Source: Quillaja saponaria
Taxonomy: Eukaryota; Streptophyta; Magnoliopsida; Fabales; Quillajaceae
DNA: 64,000 bases
Assembly (NCBI GenBank): GCA_029379385.1
Contig: CM055614.1
Span: 15,257,528 to 15,321,527 of the forward strand
Direction: 5' to 3'
The position numbers and the translations under genes were made by a program. Each line of letters begins with the position of its first letter. Within the stretch, counting starts at the first letter, position 1. Shown one piece after another: positions 1-11,355 of the stretch. The notes under the pieces were generated by a model. The model saw only the letters and a list, made by a program, of their open reading frames with translations. It was not told the DNA's origin and did no database searches.

Positions 1-39
1 TTTATAGTTTATAATTAGACGATTCCCATCCACAACATG

Positions 40-150
40 TAAAATTTGAGTTGTTTTCTAGAAATACTTGGATGGAACTAAACCTTCATTGATGCAATTC
101 AAATCTGTGCCTGAATCTATTAAGGCTATGAACTAAAAGCTGAATTTATT
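40..150 (-). pseudogene. Caulimovirid aspartic protease active-site region
   Basis: The minus strand reads ALIDSGTDLNCINEG, with the DSGT active-site triplet encoded at 117-106. DSGADLNC-type motifs are characteristic of caulimovirid proteases that release the polyprotein domains. A stop follows about 15 codons later. The reverse transcriptase would be expected just past the window start. Confidence 0.7.
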
Positions 151-699
151 ATTCATAAATATGGTTATTTTAGTAAACCATTTTTGTGCTATAACTAAAT
201 TTACTGCACAAATCCATCCTTCTGGATCATTAAGGATGTTTATAGTTCCTTCCTTGGGTTCTTGTATCATTATACTCTTCCTTTTATTTTCAGGTTCTGG
301 ATTTTTTATTTCTTTCGATGATTCCCATAAAAGATCTTGAAACTGATCTTCATCCGATTCGTCTAGAATAGAAACTCTCTATTTTAGAGTTTTTACTTCT
401 TCCTTTATTTCATCAATTTCTGATTTTAAATAAGACATTTATACTGAGGTTGTTTAATCCTATAGTTTTTAGGATACATTCATCACAATCATTATCAGAA
501 CAACATTTTGATTTTTCAAACTATATTTTGAGTTATATTCATCTTTTGACTCTTCTAGACTTGAGTCTGATTTATACTGCTCTATTATAAAAGCATTCAT
601 TTGTTCCTTTTTCTTCGTCAGAGTCCTCTATAAGATTTGACATAAAGATTTCTTTAAAACTTCATCAATTTGGAGAGCATTAATTTTCTTTTTAATTCT

Positions 700-741
700 G
701 CATTTATTCTAGAAGTGACCTGGTTTTCCAGACTTATAACA
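700..741 (-). pseudogene. CCHC zinc knuckle of the caulimovirid coat protein (mutated)
   Basis: The minus-strand translation here has the spacing of a retroviral-type CCHC zinc knuckle, C-x2-C-x4-H-x4-C. The second cysteine is replaced by serine (CYKSGKPGHF) and a stop codon (complement of 709-711) falls before the last cysteine. In an intact element this motif binds nucleic acid. Confidence 0.7.
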
Positions 742-840
742 AATAGGAACTTTTTTATAATTAGCTTCATTTGTTACAGGTTATTACTGGATTCATAATA
801 ACCTGCTTTTACCTTATCATTCTTTTTGTATTGTTTTCTC

Positions 841-1683
841 TTAGTTTATTAAAGAATTTCTTTTGAAATTTATGAGTCCTTTTAGACTACTTAAACGGGC
901 TTCCAGAAGGGATCCAAACTGTTCACAGAAATTTCCTAAGGTTCTTTTTCCACTTAGTTTCTCTTTATCAATTTGTCTTTTTAGCCTAATATCATTACAT
1001 AATGATATTCCTTCTGATACGACTTCTGAAGCTAATTCTCCATAAGTGTAGTTGCTATAGAGTATATTACCACCATCTTTATCTTTTAATTTATTTCTTA
1101 TTTTATCAGCAAACAAAGTTGGGAGACCTGCTAAAAACTTTTCTTTCCAAAAGTCAAGCTGACTATCTGGTCTCTGATAAACTTTAGACAAGAATACATC
1201 TTTATACAATTGGAAGTGAGATAGATCTGGACACTTAAGACTAATCAGTTGTTCATGTGATCTATTTGAAAGGTGGAAATCCCACCATCCAAGTTGACCT
1301 GTGAACCCACTAATTATAGCTAGGGCTATTTCCCTATCAGTGTTACCATTGGACCTACATGCTACGGCATACATTAGCATGTGTTTGGTTGTTTGGAGGA
1401 CTTGATATTTTGCCAGTCCATTGATATTCCATTCTACTATGTACTTGCCATCAAACTGGACCCTATCTTGAATAACATTATCTTTATTCTGGAGATCTAA
1501 CAGTGAGGATCTTGGGTAGTACATTTTTGTTAGGGCATTTGGAGTTGTTTTATTCCAATGAAATTTATTAACTTCTAAATGTGAGTTCTTTATTAATAAC
1601 TTTTCTTGATTTTGACTCAGCATGTTGACGCTTTTCTTTTCAGATATATTTAACTTTTGTAGTCTATTGACTAATTCATCCAT
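841..1683 (-). pseudogene. Caulimovirid coat-protein-like domain
   Basis: This is the longest uninterrupted viral frame, 280 codons. It contains the coat-protein core: WNINGLAKYQ near residues 85-95, then a helical segment, then SGFTGQLGWWDFHL around residue 130, and LPTLFADKIRNKL around residue 190. In the family this domain packages the pregenomic RNA and ends in a zinc knuckle, which follows just downstream at 741-700 after further breaks. The ATG at 1683 is an internal methionine of a former polyprotein and is probably not a genuine start. Confidence 0.75.
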
Positions 1684-2320
1684 AAAGTTTTTGTCATTAA
1701 TTTTAGATTCTTTTCTGAATTTCAGATTGACTTACGGGGGTGGCTTCATTATGATAGGATCTATCTTAGAAGATTTTTTACTAGAAGATCCTGAAATTTG
1801 AGGAATTATTTGTTAGGAAGACTTTTCTTGAATAAGAAAATTTTCTATCCTAGAAGACTGTTTCCCTAAGGACTAAGAAATAAATTTCTATAATTGTTTT
1901 GGTTGGATATTTCAACCAATGCACTTGACGTGAATTTTCTTTTAGTATAGTTGAGTAAGGATTAGCTATTATTTCACCTTTAGATTTTTTAACTGAAAGT
2001 GACGACTCTAGAGGATGAACTGCTGCTATATTCTTTCCCTCCCTGGTAAAAAAGTTTTGATAAGCAGTTTCAAGAGCACTTACAAACTTAGGATCCTCAA
2101 AATTTGGCCAATTTTTTTTTGTGGAACCTAAAGGCTCTTTCAAACCACTTAAAGAATGTTGGATTCTTATGAAATTTATCCTTATACTGCTTATGCATAG
2201 AGGTCCAGTAATCTCTTTCTTTGTCACTAAAAGTTGAATAAAACCATTTATGTTTAATGGTGAATGGATGTAATGACTCTGTAGAGGATAATATGCATAC
2301 GCTGTATCCCATTTCAAAGG
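1684..2320 (-). pseudogene. Caulimovirid polyprotein segment between movement and coat domains
   Basis: Two overlapping minus-strand frames share this stretch. One (2097-2312) gives an aromatic-rich segment with KHKWFYSTFSDKERDYW and FFKWFERAF; the other (1850-2317) carries the continuation with IAAVHPLESSL. The frame switches partway, which shows at least one frameshift. The aromatic-rich WF/YW pattern is typical of the linker between movement and coat domains in endogenous caulimovirids, but no catalytic motif is present, so this is a positional assignment. Confidence 0.5.
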
Positions 2321-2645
2321 GTGTTGGTGAATTATCTTTTGAGAATGATATTAACCCTAACTCTGAAGGTGTTTCTACTTAGTACTGAGGGTGGCTAACT
2401 TGATCTTTAGATTTTATAATTCCTTCAATTACCTGTCTCCTTTCAGCTTCAGTGGTAGGAATTGAAGAGGTAGACCTCCTTCTAGAAGATTCTCCTAGAT
2501 TTAGTATGATCTTTCTATTTGAAGAGAATTTTATCTCTACCTCTCCATCAATATATTCAATTACTGATTCTATGTCTCTAGACTCTATTTTCTTGGGGGA
2601 AATTCCTTGGTCAATTTTCCAAGTTTCAGGAAGATTTACTTGATC

Positions 2646-3190
2646 TTAAGCAATTGTCTTAGGTACCACCATATTTGTCTTAGCTAGATTAGTTATAAAG
2701 AGGATGGTTTCTCCTTTTTTGGACTCAATCTTAGCATTAGGAGCCATCTTATTCATTACCTTACAATAAATCCTATATATTAGGACTACATTTTCAGATC
2801 CTGGTAACATGTCAAAATCATTAGACTGAATGTTCAAAGTCAATGCATTCATTATGTTTTGATCCGTTAAGGATATTGAAAAATTAGGATAGCAACTAAA
2901 GAAGATAAGACCATCACAGAGACTCAATTCTATACACCCTAATATAGAGTCTAAGAACTTATTATGTCTTGTATCCCTAACATATATAAGGGCAGAAATA
3001 TTTAGTCAAAATATGGTTAAATGTTTTAACGCAACTTGAACCATTCTTATATGAAGGTATTTAAATTTCTTTTTATGTTCATCTATTAATTTAGAAGAGA
3101 AAAGTTTGAATGTATGACTCTCTTTTAAGGGAATAGATTTTTACATAGTTTTAATTATATAGTCTTGTTTTAGACTAAAACTACTTTTTT
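2646..3190 (-). pseudogene. Caulimovirid movement protein relic (30K superfamily)
   Basis: The minus-strand reading from about 3130 down to 2646 gives the C-terminal half of a viral cell-to-cell movement protein. Recognisable stretches are HIRMVQVALK, VRDTRHNKF, SLCDGLIFFSCYPNF and a region around DMLPGSENV followed by IYRIYCKVMN. A stop codon breaks the frame after HLTIF, so the open part is only the last 93 codons. In the family this protein enlarges plasmodesmata for virus spread. The copy is broken and lies directly upstream of the coat-protein relic, as in the viral polyprotein. Confidence 0.75.
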
Positions 3191-3194
3191 TATA

Positions 3195-3840
3195 GATTTG
3201 TTTTTCCAAATTAAATGGTGGGACAACTTCTCTAATTTTGAAAAGAATCTTAATAATTTTCAAGAGCTTGGCATATTAAGATCCCAAGTTTCATCCCAAA
3301 AATCTTATTCAAACAAAAATTCAAAAGTTCTAGATTTGGTCAAAGGCTTATTAGCCTCCTCCTTCAAATGTGATATTCAAAAGGAACTCATAAAAATCCT
3401 TGAAGATCATGGATTAGACATGAAATAAGACGACCCAACATACTTCCAAGATTCTCAAGATCCCTTTGATGAAGGTGCAAAGGACATCGAAGAAGGGTCC
3501 CACCCTTAATAATTGTGTCTCTACTTTCTCTAAAAGCAGAGAGAATAAGTCAAAAGCTGGAAAGTAAAAGTTTGCTTTTATAAGAAGATTCACAGTTGGT
3601 TTTTAAGGTTCACCTTAAATGAAAAACCATCTCCCACTACTTTTCCTCAGTGGTTCAAATCGTGGTATTTTTCTTAGGGATTATTTCTTACATCTCTACC
3701 TAAATATGTGCATCAATATTGGCAAAGGGTCTGCGAGAATAATAATTCTCTGGATCTTCAAGACAAAATTATTATGTTTACAGCTTATTATCAGCTTAAA
3801 ATATTATTATAGATACCCAATTTTCTACTATCATGTGTAA
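3195..3840 (+). pseudogene. Plus-strand ORF relic, head-to-head with the pararetrovirus
   Basis: The plus strand carries 76 open codons (3198-3428), then after one stop 27 more in the same frame that are rich in acidic residues. Further on (about 3606-3840) another stretch reads TFPQWFKSWYF and ends near 3838. The aromatic WW/WF pattern resembles accessory or coat-linker segments of endogenous caulimovirids, but orientation is opposite to the viral relic at 1-3195. I do not recognise a defined domain. It could be an inverted piece of the same or a related element. Confidence 0.35.
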
Positions 3841-4640
3841 TTATTTGTCAAAGGCTTTTGATAGTTCTCAAAATGCTTTCAAAATTTTCAAAGTTAGTTT
3901 GATAGTTCAAAATAATCTTTCAATGATTTTCAATATTTTAAAATAACATTTTTTTTAAATAAAGGTTTAAAATTGGTCTTGAACCTCAAAGTTCATAATC
4001 AAGCTTTTCAGGGAAAAAAAAAATAAAAAAAAATCAAGCAAGTGTTGCATTCAATGTGCGGCATGGCACAACCTAATCTCATCTCTTTTCGGCCCTTTGG
4101 GCCTAACCTATTTTAACCCAACTTTAAACCTTTATCCTATTTTTTTTGCTCACTTTTAACTTCTTTTCAGCCTAATAAAATTTTCAAAACCTAACTTCTT
4201 TTTCAACTTCACTTAGCTTATTTTATAATTCAGATCATATTCATTATTCAAATCTTACTTTTACTACACAAAGAGCTCTAAACCTGAGTTAAAAGAAGGA
4301 TTCACAATCTGGCACACACCCTTCTATTTCTTCTTTCTTAAATTTATGAATTCTAAGCATCCATAACTCCCTTTCCAAGTAAGATTATGGATCAATCCTG
4401 AAAGTTCTTAGGTTTTCACTATTTAACCCTCTATTTTTTTCAAATTCATGGAGAACTTAGTCCTATTTTGTTGCTATAAGATAAAATATGAGAAAAGAAT
4501 TTTATTGTTTGATGAACCTTGTATCAAAGCCTTTACGCTATTCCTTCTAAGGATGTTGATGGCAATTACCGACTTTATTCCTAATGGTGCACCTTGCATG
4601 GATAGGTTCATAAGTCATTTTTACATGAAATGCTGAAGCA
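3841..4640. other. AT-rich stretch without recognisable coding content
   Basis: The stretch contains poly-A/T runs (for example 4014-4032) and a 62-codon ORF at 4448-4636 that matches nothing I recognise. No gene or element end was identified. Confidence 0.4.
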
Positions 4641-4659
4641 TTGTTAAAAGTGAAGTTGT

Positions 4660-5530
4660 TGTAGCTGTTAAATTAAACTAGAAGTTAATTTGTAATATTT
4701 AATTTAATTTAAATTTTGTCCAAGATTTGATTAATTTTACATTATGTTTGATATGCATGTACACTTGATAAATGACATTCTGGAGCGTTCAAACAAGTGC
4801 TCATTTAACTAGTTGTTTATTTCAAGATAAATAGTGTTTCAAGTAAATATCATTTTCAGTTGGACTTTGAAAAGATGAATAGCTTTCTAGCTAAATAGCT
4901 AAAATGCAGTGTTTCATTAACAATTGAAAAGCAATTGTCAAGAGCTGAAGATAGAAGAGTTGAAGTTAAAAGAGTTGTTATTTGAAGAATTAAAACTTCA
5001 AGAGATGTTTGTTCTAAAAACATTGTTTCATTAAACGAACAGCTGCTCATTTTGTCTAGAGTAGTTATCGAAGAGCTAAAACTTCAAGAGCTGTTTATTT
5101 CAAAAGCACCATTTTATTAAAGGAACAATTGCTTTTTAAGACAAGAACTAATTTCTAAGAGTTGCATTGAATATGCCAAAGCACGTTTTACTTATTTCAA
5201 ATACTAAGTTACGAGAGTTGATAACTAAGAGCTGATGTTTTATTAAGAGATGAACTCAAAATAGCTAATGTGTTAAGATATATTCCGACGTATAATCTAT
5301 TAGAGCTGATCCTTCATAGTTGTTATTCTTTTTACTCTTTTGTTCAGATAAATATAAATCTTCCATACCTTCTTGTCATGTCAGTACTCAAGATGCTTCC
5401 AATCCTTGGCATAAAAATAAAGAGTGCACCTCACTCTCAGGCTATGAATTTGTTAATGCCAACACGTGTCCTTTTTGATCACCTCTAGTGACAACGAGCA
5501 TTTGTGAATGATCAAGTGTAGAAGCCTTTA
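4660..5530 (+). repeat. Dispersed LTR-like repeat, copy 1
   Basis: This stretch is closely similar in order and wording to 18090-18800. Shared landmarks are the block around 4900 'aaaatgcagtgtttcattaa', many AAGAGCTG/AAGAGTTG words, a segment 'gtgcacctcactctcaggct' near 5424, and a CATTTGTGAATGATCAA-like stretch near 5500. Two copies in the same orientation 13 kb apart indicate a transposon family. The second copy ends in a stretch resembling the 3' end of a SIRE-like copia LTR, so these may be LTRs; copy 1 seems cut short after about 5530. Confidence 0.55.
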
Positions 5531-6223
5531 GTGTAACAGCCTGAAAACTCAACCTTGTGGTTGAGTGCTTGTTTATATAAACTCTTGGCAATATGTATGA
5601 ATAAACTTACCTATGATTAAAGCTGGAGTGTGCAAAATTGTCTGCATGATAGTTTAGTCCTATGTAGGTTAAATTGATCATATCTTTGGATATGGATGTC
5701 CAAATGTAACATGGATTGATTTACTTAAAACTAGAGTCAAATAGCTTTAAAATAATATATAGCTTGTGATATTTGGACTTGTGTATAGTTTAGGTAACTC
5801 ATTATGACTAGGTTAAAATCCTCGAAATGCAAGTTTTTAACATATTGACTTTTTAGTGGTTTAATTAGCATAGATTGAGTTAGGAGAATAGAAATGAAAA
5901 TCTGTTTGTTGATATCATATGTGCTATTTGAATGAGTAAATTAGTACAATTAATTCATTAAAGTGGAAAGGAAATATTTGTATTTTGTGATAAATTAATA
6001 TATGTAATTGAGTGATTTAATTCAACCAGGGATTAATATGATAATTAGTAGAATATAATAAGGAATAAGAATGCATGCTAGTGTGACAATTATAAGGAGT
6101 TAGGCCCTTAAGAAATAATTTGCCCCATGATTAGTAGCTAAACAGTTGCCACACAAACAGTTGGGTGACAATTCAACATGCTTAATGGCTAAGTAGAAGC
6201 CACTTAAGTTAATAGGCGGCATA
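5531..6223. other. Unassigned AT-rich sequence
   Basis: No open frame or repeat end is recognisable. The stretch runs from the end of the dispersed repeat to the start of a copia LTR fragment. Confidence 0.4.
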
Positions 6224-6395
6224 TGTTAGTATTGTTGTCCAAGAGTCAATCAATATTTGGTTGTAATGACACATTAATCTGTATTTAATGCATGACATTG
6301 TGTTATTTAGGCATTCTTTAATTATGAGTTTAACTGAGATTTATTATAGCCATGTTTCAAGTCCCTAGAATAGCTGTGTATGCATAATTAATACA
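6224..6395 (+). repeat. Copia LTR fragment (same family as the element at 48.8-64 kb)
   Basis: Starting with TGTTAG at 6224, this segment matches the beginning of the LTR at 63731: both contain GTCCAAGAGT, a 'tgattgtaatgacact'-like segment, then 'taatgcatg' and 'atgcataatta'. About 170 bp are present. It directly abuts the 3' side of the LINE relic, so it is either a truncated solo LTR or the residue of an insertion that removed the LINE 3' end. TGTTAG here likely preserves the original LTR terminus, which reads TATTAG in the copy at 63731. Confidence 0.65.
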
Positions 6396-6399
6396 CCTC

Positions 6400-7437
6400 A
6401 TATTGCTTAAGAAAATCCATAAGATTCTCACAAGAAGCTTTGCACCCAGTTGAAAAAATGGCAATATCATCTGCAAAAGCTAAACATGAAATCTTTAGAG
6501 AATCACTAGGATGAAAATAGTAATCAATTAACCAAAAGTCATCCTCATTCTCAAGCCAAGGGTAAGCACCTCATATGCAAAAATAAATAAATAAAAGGCG
6601 ACAATGGATCACCTTTCTGAAGGCCCCTAGTAGACTTAAAAAAACCTGTTGCCTTACCATTAACCAAATCGAGTACCATGGGCAAGAAACCATTCTCCAA
6701 ATTAGATATATCTAAAATTCACAGAAGCCAAACTTAAGAAAAAAAACCTTGTCATAGGCTTTAGCCATGTCCAACTTAAAAGGCACATTATCACCTTTGA
6801 TTTGCTTATTTGAGTCATGAATAAGCTCTTGAGCCAAAGCAACATTATCTATAATACTTTTACCATTCATGAAACCACTCTGTTCCTCAGAAATCAAAGT
6901 CAGTAAAATTAAATTAAGACAATTCATCAAAAGTTGAGAAAGGATTTTTGAAGCAAAGTTGCACAAGCTAACCAGGTGCAAATCAGAAAAATTTGGAGGT
7001 GAATCAATCTTAGGCAAAAGCACAATTAAAGTAATACCCATAGCCTTAAAGATTTCACCCCCGACAAAAAAGTAATGGACTACCCTTACCACATCACTAG
7101 CCACAATACTCTAACAATACACAAAGAAAAATTGTTAAAACCATCTAGGGTAGCAGCTATTTCTATCCAGTTGCTAAATTACTGTTTTGGTTTCATTCTC
7201 AGTAGGGAAAGCACTCAAAAGCTCATTTTGAGCTATAGAAACTAAAGAAGGAACACAATCTAAGAAATCCAAGTTAAGAGTAGAACCTGGTTCTGAAAAG
7301 ATGTCCTTAAAATGGGCCATAGCCTCTTATTCAATATCCTCATACTCTTCAAGCCAAGAACCATTCCTATCTATATTTTGATGAATCATCAACGAGCTTC
7401 TTTTAGCATTAACTATGGAGTGAAAGAACATCGTACA
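6400..7437 (-). pseudogene. LINE reverse transcriptase relic
   Basis: The frame at 7104-6712 gives the N-terminal half of the RT: ITLIVLLPKIDSPPNFSDL, SEEQSGFMNGKSIIDNVALA and FKLDMAKAYDKV. Further 3' the catalytic FADD motif is encoded at 6477-6466 (AFADDIAIF), then similarity stops near 6400. Between them are frameshifts. The palm motif is intact but isolated. 5' of 7104 the frame runs back to FFHSIVNAKRSSLMIHQ, which meets the insertion edge at about 7437. Confidence 0.8.
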
Positions 7438-8943
7438 TTTATAGAAGTTTAATAAATCTTAAATCTCATTGATTCCTAGTGTTGTTTTGAGTATGATTTT
7501 ATGCTAATAAACTTATAAATGTTCATTTTATGATTTCAGGTGTTAAATCTAATTAAATAACTATAATTGGATAAATGGAGCATAATTAGCACAAAAAGAG
7601 CCAGAAAGATGTTGTTCTTGTCCAAATTGAAGTAGGAGTCAATAAAGTGGTGCCGCAACGTCGATCACATACCCTTGCAATGCATGAGAAGCAGAAAATA
7701 GGCTCTAGATACAAAGCATATCACATCGGTGTCCCATTTCAAGAGCCACGGCACCATTTTCCACCGATTTTATACAAACATGTTAAAGAGAACTAAACCA
7801 CAACGTGGAAAACTTGAAGTCACGGCACCTTATTCCCCAATTTTAAAGTTTTGAAGTCAGTGGGCATTGAGCCTTAGCTCCCAAAAGTGGAAGCCGCAGC
7901 ACTAAATAGCAGATAACTTCATTGGAAGATAGAAAGTAAGGCGCTGCAGCGCTATTTCATACTTATCTAAAACTCCTATTTTGAGGATGACAGGCACATC
8001 TTGTATTTGGACCTATTATGGGGGTAAGTTAGGAATTCTAATCTAAGAAAAGAGTTCAGTACCAAGACCCCAATGCAATAAAGACTTCAAGTTAGATTAG
8101 AATTGCAGAGTTTTTATCTCTTCTAATTAGCCTATAAATAATCTTAGTTTATGAGAGTTTTACATATTTGTTTTTCCAGAGTCATTAAATATTTTTAAAG
8201 TTTCTTTATTGTTTTTATGAGTTGCTAAACTCTCTTTTCTGATAAGAGCAGTATTGAAGTCATATGATTGTGCTGTAAGATCTGATTTGTTCTTCATTTT
8301 AATTTAATTATTCAGTTCAAGTATCTTGTGTTCTTCTATTATAATTGTCATCGTTGTATGTTTTATTGATTAGGTGCGCAACTAATTAATTAGACTATAT
8401 TACCTATTGCTAGTTTAGAATTATCAAGTACGTAATTGCTTTTTGATTCTAAACAGATGTAGTAAATAGTAGTTTATAATTGCTATAAAGAACATAGACT
8501 AAGTTAAATAAACTGAGCCTATGTGTTTATTGTTTAGCTTCAGCTATATTTCTATCTCTTAGAGCTATTATTAAATTAAATCTTAAGAGCGTATTTAAGG
8601 TTGTTTAATAGCAAGAGATTAATCAAATAGCATATTTTGATTAAAGACAAACTAAGGAAAGAATTGGAATATCAGAGCTTGTTGATATTCTAGGTTGAAT
8701 ATTTGAATGATCGATTGAATAACTCCTTGTTTATCAGAAGTTTTCTCTATTACTTGTCAGTTACTTAATTTTGCTTTCAGTTTACATTCGATCTCAAAAC
8801 ATAAAACCCATTTTTTATTTTACTGTCCTTAGAATTTATATTTTGCATAAATAAGTTAAATTCAACTCTTCGTGGGATCGATCTCTATTTACCCTATCTA
8901 CAGATGCTAGGTTAGATTAGAGAAATTTAATCGGTGTTTTTGA
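7438..8943. mobile_element. Unclassified 1.5-kb insertion within LINE ORF2
   Basis: LINE coding similarity stops at 7437 and resumes at about 8950, inside one conserved motif, so the 1.5 kb between is an insertion. The flanks read CATCGTACA (7429-7437) and CATCATACA (8946-8954), a 9-bp direct repeat with one mismatch. A 9-bp duplication is usual for Mutator-like elements, but I see no clear terminal inverted repeats and no transposase. The interior has recurring CACGGCACC-like words (7740-7850). The right end carries 'cttcgtgggatcgatctc', a motif also seen at about 12056, so it may be a non-autonomous family. Confidence 0.6.
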
Positions 8944-9396
8944 CATGCATCATACAATGATCATCCTCTTGTAACCATTTAATTGAAGACTTTTGCCTCC
9001 AAAATTCCTCTTCATCTGCTAATTCATATTCTAAATGCATCTCAGCCTTAAAAGGTCATCTTGAAAAGCATCACCACAGTCCACCGCTTGTTCAAGCAAA
9101 GTCACTGCCTCCTCCGTATGTCTAACTTCATCCTGGATATTACCAAACACTTGCTTATTCCATAAACTAAGAGCATTCATTAACTGACTTAATTTAGCAC
9201 CAAGAGCAAACATAAGGTTCCCAACCAAAATCTCATCCCAAGAATGACAAACAATATCAATGAACCCATGGTGATGGCACCACACATTCAAAAAGAGAAA
9301 AGGAATATAATGAGCTAGTGCAATGGACTTCATCGAAAATAACAATGGATTATGGTTAGAATATTTCCTGTTAAGATGAGTAATATTGAAATCCAC
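8944..9396 (-). pseudogene. LINE ORF2 segment between endonuclease and RT
   Basis: A 121-codon minus-strand frame reads ITHLNRKYSNHNPLLFSM, the end of the endonuclease, then NVWCHHHGFIDIV and LWNKQVFGNIQ, the usual linker before the reverse transcriptase. Just 3' of it the minus strand reads FWRQKSSIKWLQEDDHC at about 9014-8950, where LINEs have a WLQEGDxNTKFFH segment. That motif is cut by the 7438-8943 insertion and resumes at about 7437. Confidence 0.75.
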
Positions 9397-9399
9397 AAT

Positions 9400-9965
9400 A
9401 GCCTAATAGGAGTTCACACAAAATCGATCTAGCCTCTTTAAAAATTTTCACCAACCATTCCCTCTTATTAGTCTAAGTAAATTTAGTTCTAGAAAACGGA
9501 ACCTCTTGAAGACCACAAAGAGTTAGAGTACCCACAAAGTCAGAGGCTGAAGAACTATTAAAAATAACTCTATGACCATACTACTCAACCAGTTCCATAA
9601 CATAATTAAAATGACCACAAATCAACCACCCTTTCAAACTCACCAAATTAGATACTTGCACAAGCTCATCCCATTACTCTTGCCTTTCCAACCTACAACA
9701 CTAAGCATAGACAAACGTAGCAAAGCAATGGGAGGCCAAACAAGCATGATTAACTTTTAAGGTAACTTGTTGCCCAGTAATCAAAGTAGGCTTACAAACA
9801 AATGCATCAGTCGACAAAGTCCAAAGATCATTTGAAGTAATAGAATTAAAAAACCACAATACTTTTCAAGAATTGAAAGATCTCCAAAGGGCTTTTAGGT
9901 TCTGAAACCACCATTAAAGAGGCTTTATGCAACCAAATCAACTTGTGAAGTTGAAACTAGTAGCC
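9400..9965 (-). pseudogene. LINE ORF2 endonuclease domain relic
   Basis: Across several frames the minus strand reads pieces of an APE-type endonuclease: FATFVYA followed by RLERQE*WDELVQVS, then WLICGHFNYVM (the position of the GDFN motif, here GHFN), then NSSSASDF and LCGLQEVPFSRTKFT. The aspartate of GDFN is changed to histidine and stops interrupt the frame. In the family this domain nicks target DNA to prime reverse transcription. Confidence 0.65.
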
Positions 9966-9983
9966 ATAGCTTCTGTAGAAAAT

Positions 9984-11315
9984 TCACTTAAAAGATGAAC
10001 AATCCATACTGCCTTTAGAAGATAAATGTAACATTTGAACCACCCTTTCCACATCTTCCTTAGAGCAAATACTAAAATCATGACCAGCACTTAGGGAGTC
10101 ACCCAATTCCACTATTTTAGCTAGATTTGTAGAATTATTTAGCAAAGCCCTCATAATGGGATCAATGGAATTTGTTTTCTTTTCATTTTGTGCTTGTTTT
10201 AGATCCTTACATCCCGACTGGCCTTGAGCAAATGGGCAATGTACCAGTTGAATTTCATGTGTTTTCAAAATCTCTAGTCCTCTAATTAATTCGAAGCTGT
10301 AGCATTTTTGTAAGTAACCAGTTGGACTCCTCGATTAAACTCGGCCTTTTGAATAACTAATGGAGGACCAACATAAGAACGCCCTTTTGCAATCAAAACT
10401 TGGTTCAAAGATTCACCTTGCACTTACTTAACTTTAACACCTTTCAAATTCAACTGAGAAGGTACCACATACCTTACTGTAGTAAAGGGTTGGACATCTC
10501 CCTTCTGATTTCCTTTCTCCACCTAAACACCATTACTAGAAGCTAGAGCTATGATAACCACAACTCTTTCCTTGTTAGGAACCAATTTTTTGGTAGAATC
10601 ATTGTCCAAGACCTTTGAAAGATCTGGACTAAAGGAAAGTTTACTCTTTGACATGCCATGCCCTAATCGATGACAAGAGGTGTAGTATTTAGGCAAGTTT
10701 TCATAACACACTTCCTAAAAAAAACCCTTGTTTTACCTACAACTAATCCAAAGCCTATCCTTCAAAGGCTTCAAAAGATCCAATTCCACACAAATCCTAG
10801 CCAAACTAGGCCTTGTTCTCGAAACAGTGGTGGCATCCAACTTCAATGGCTTACCAATCATAGTAGCAATAATGCACAAACTTTCTTTAGAATAAAAATG
10901 AGTAGGTAAGTTGGGAAGATTTATCCATACCGGAACAATTGAGGACTCTTGATCGGGACAAAAATTGGGAGTCCATTTAAACACACGCATAGGGTACTTT
11001 TGAATGTAGCATTGATCCGATCTACAGCATAGTATTTGAAAATCCTCCTTATTAAACACATCAATAAGCACATGTTTATAATCAAGTAATCCAACGTAAA
11101 CTACTGCAAACAATCCAATGGAAGTCAACGTCTTATGGATCTCAGTCATAAGAGGTCAACCATGAGAAAACTTACCAACTAAGGTGAATTTGAATGGAGC
11201 AGCTAGAGTTCCAATCTCTTGACTAGTGAATTGAATAGTGGGCACTCCTTTAAACATAGAAACCAGTTTAAATGAAAAGGGCACATTGTTGGGTGTTTGA
11301 TAAGTGTGTATTTCA

Positions 11316-11355
<40 letters not shown>

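Larger units (their letters stand above)
1..3195 (-). mobile_element. Endogenous pararetrovirus (Caulimoviridae), degenerate, truncated by window edge
   Basis: A run of protein relics on the minus strand follows the order of a caulimovirid polyprotein: movement protein, coat protein with CCHC zinc knuckle, then aspartic protease. The reverse transcriptase would lie beyond position 1. Frameshifts and stop codons interrupt every domain, so this is an old integrated copy with no coding capacity as it stands. The movement and coat segments resemble the florendovirus/petuvirus-like endogenous elements common in angiosperm genomes; that subgroup assignment is from memory of the family and is less certain than the family. 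No LTRs are seen, as expected for a pararetrovirus. Confidence 0.8.

Noticed and set aside
863..1187. Two plus-strand ORFs over the caulimovirid coat region
   Set aside because: They are antisense shadows of the 280-codon viral frame and show no family resemblance.
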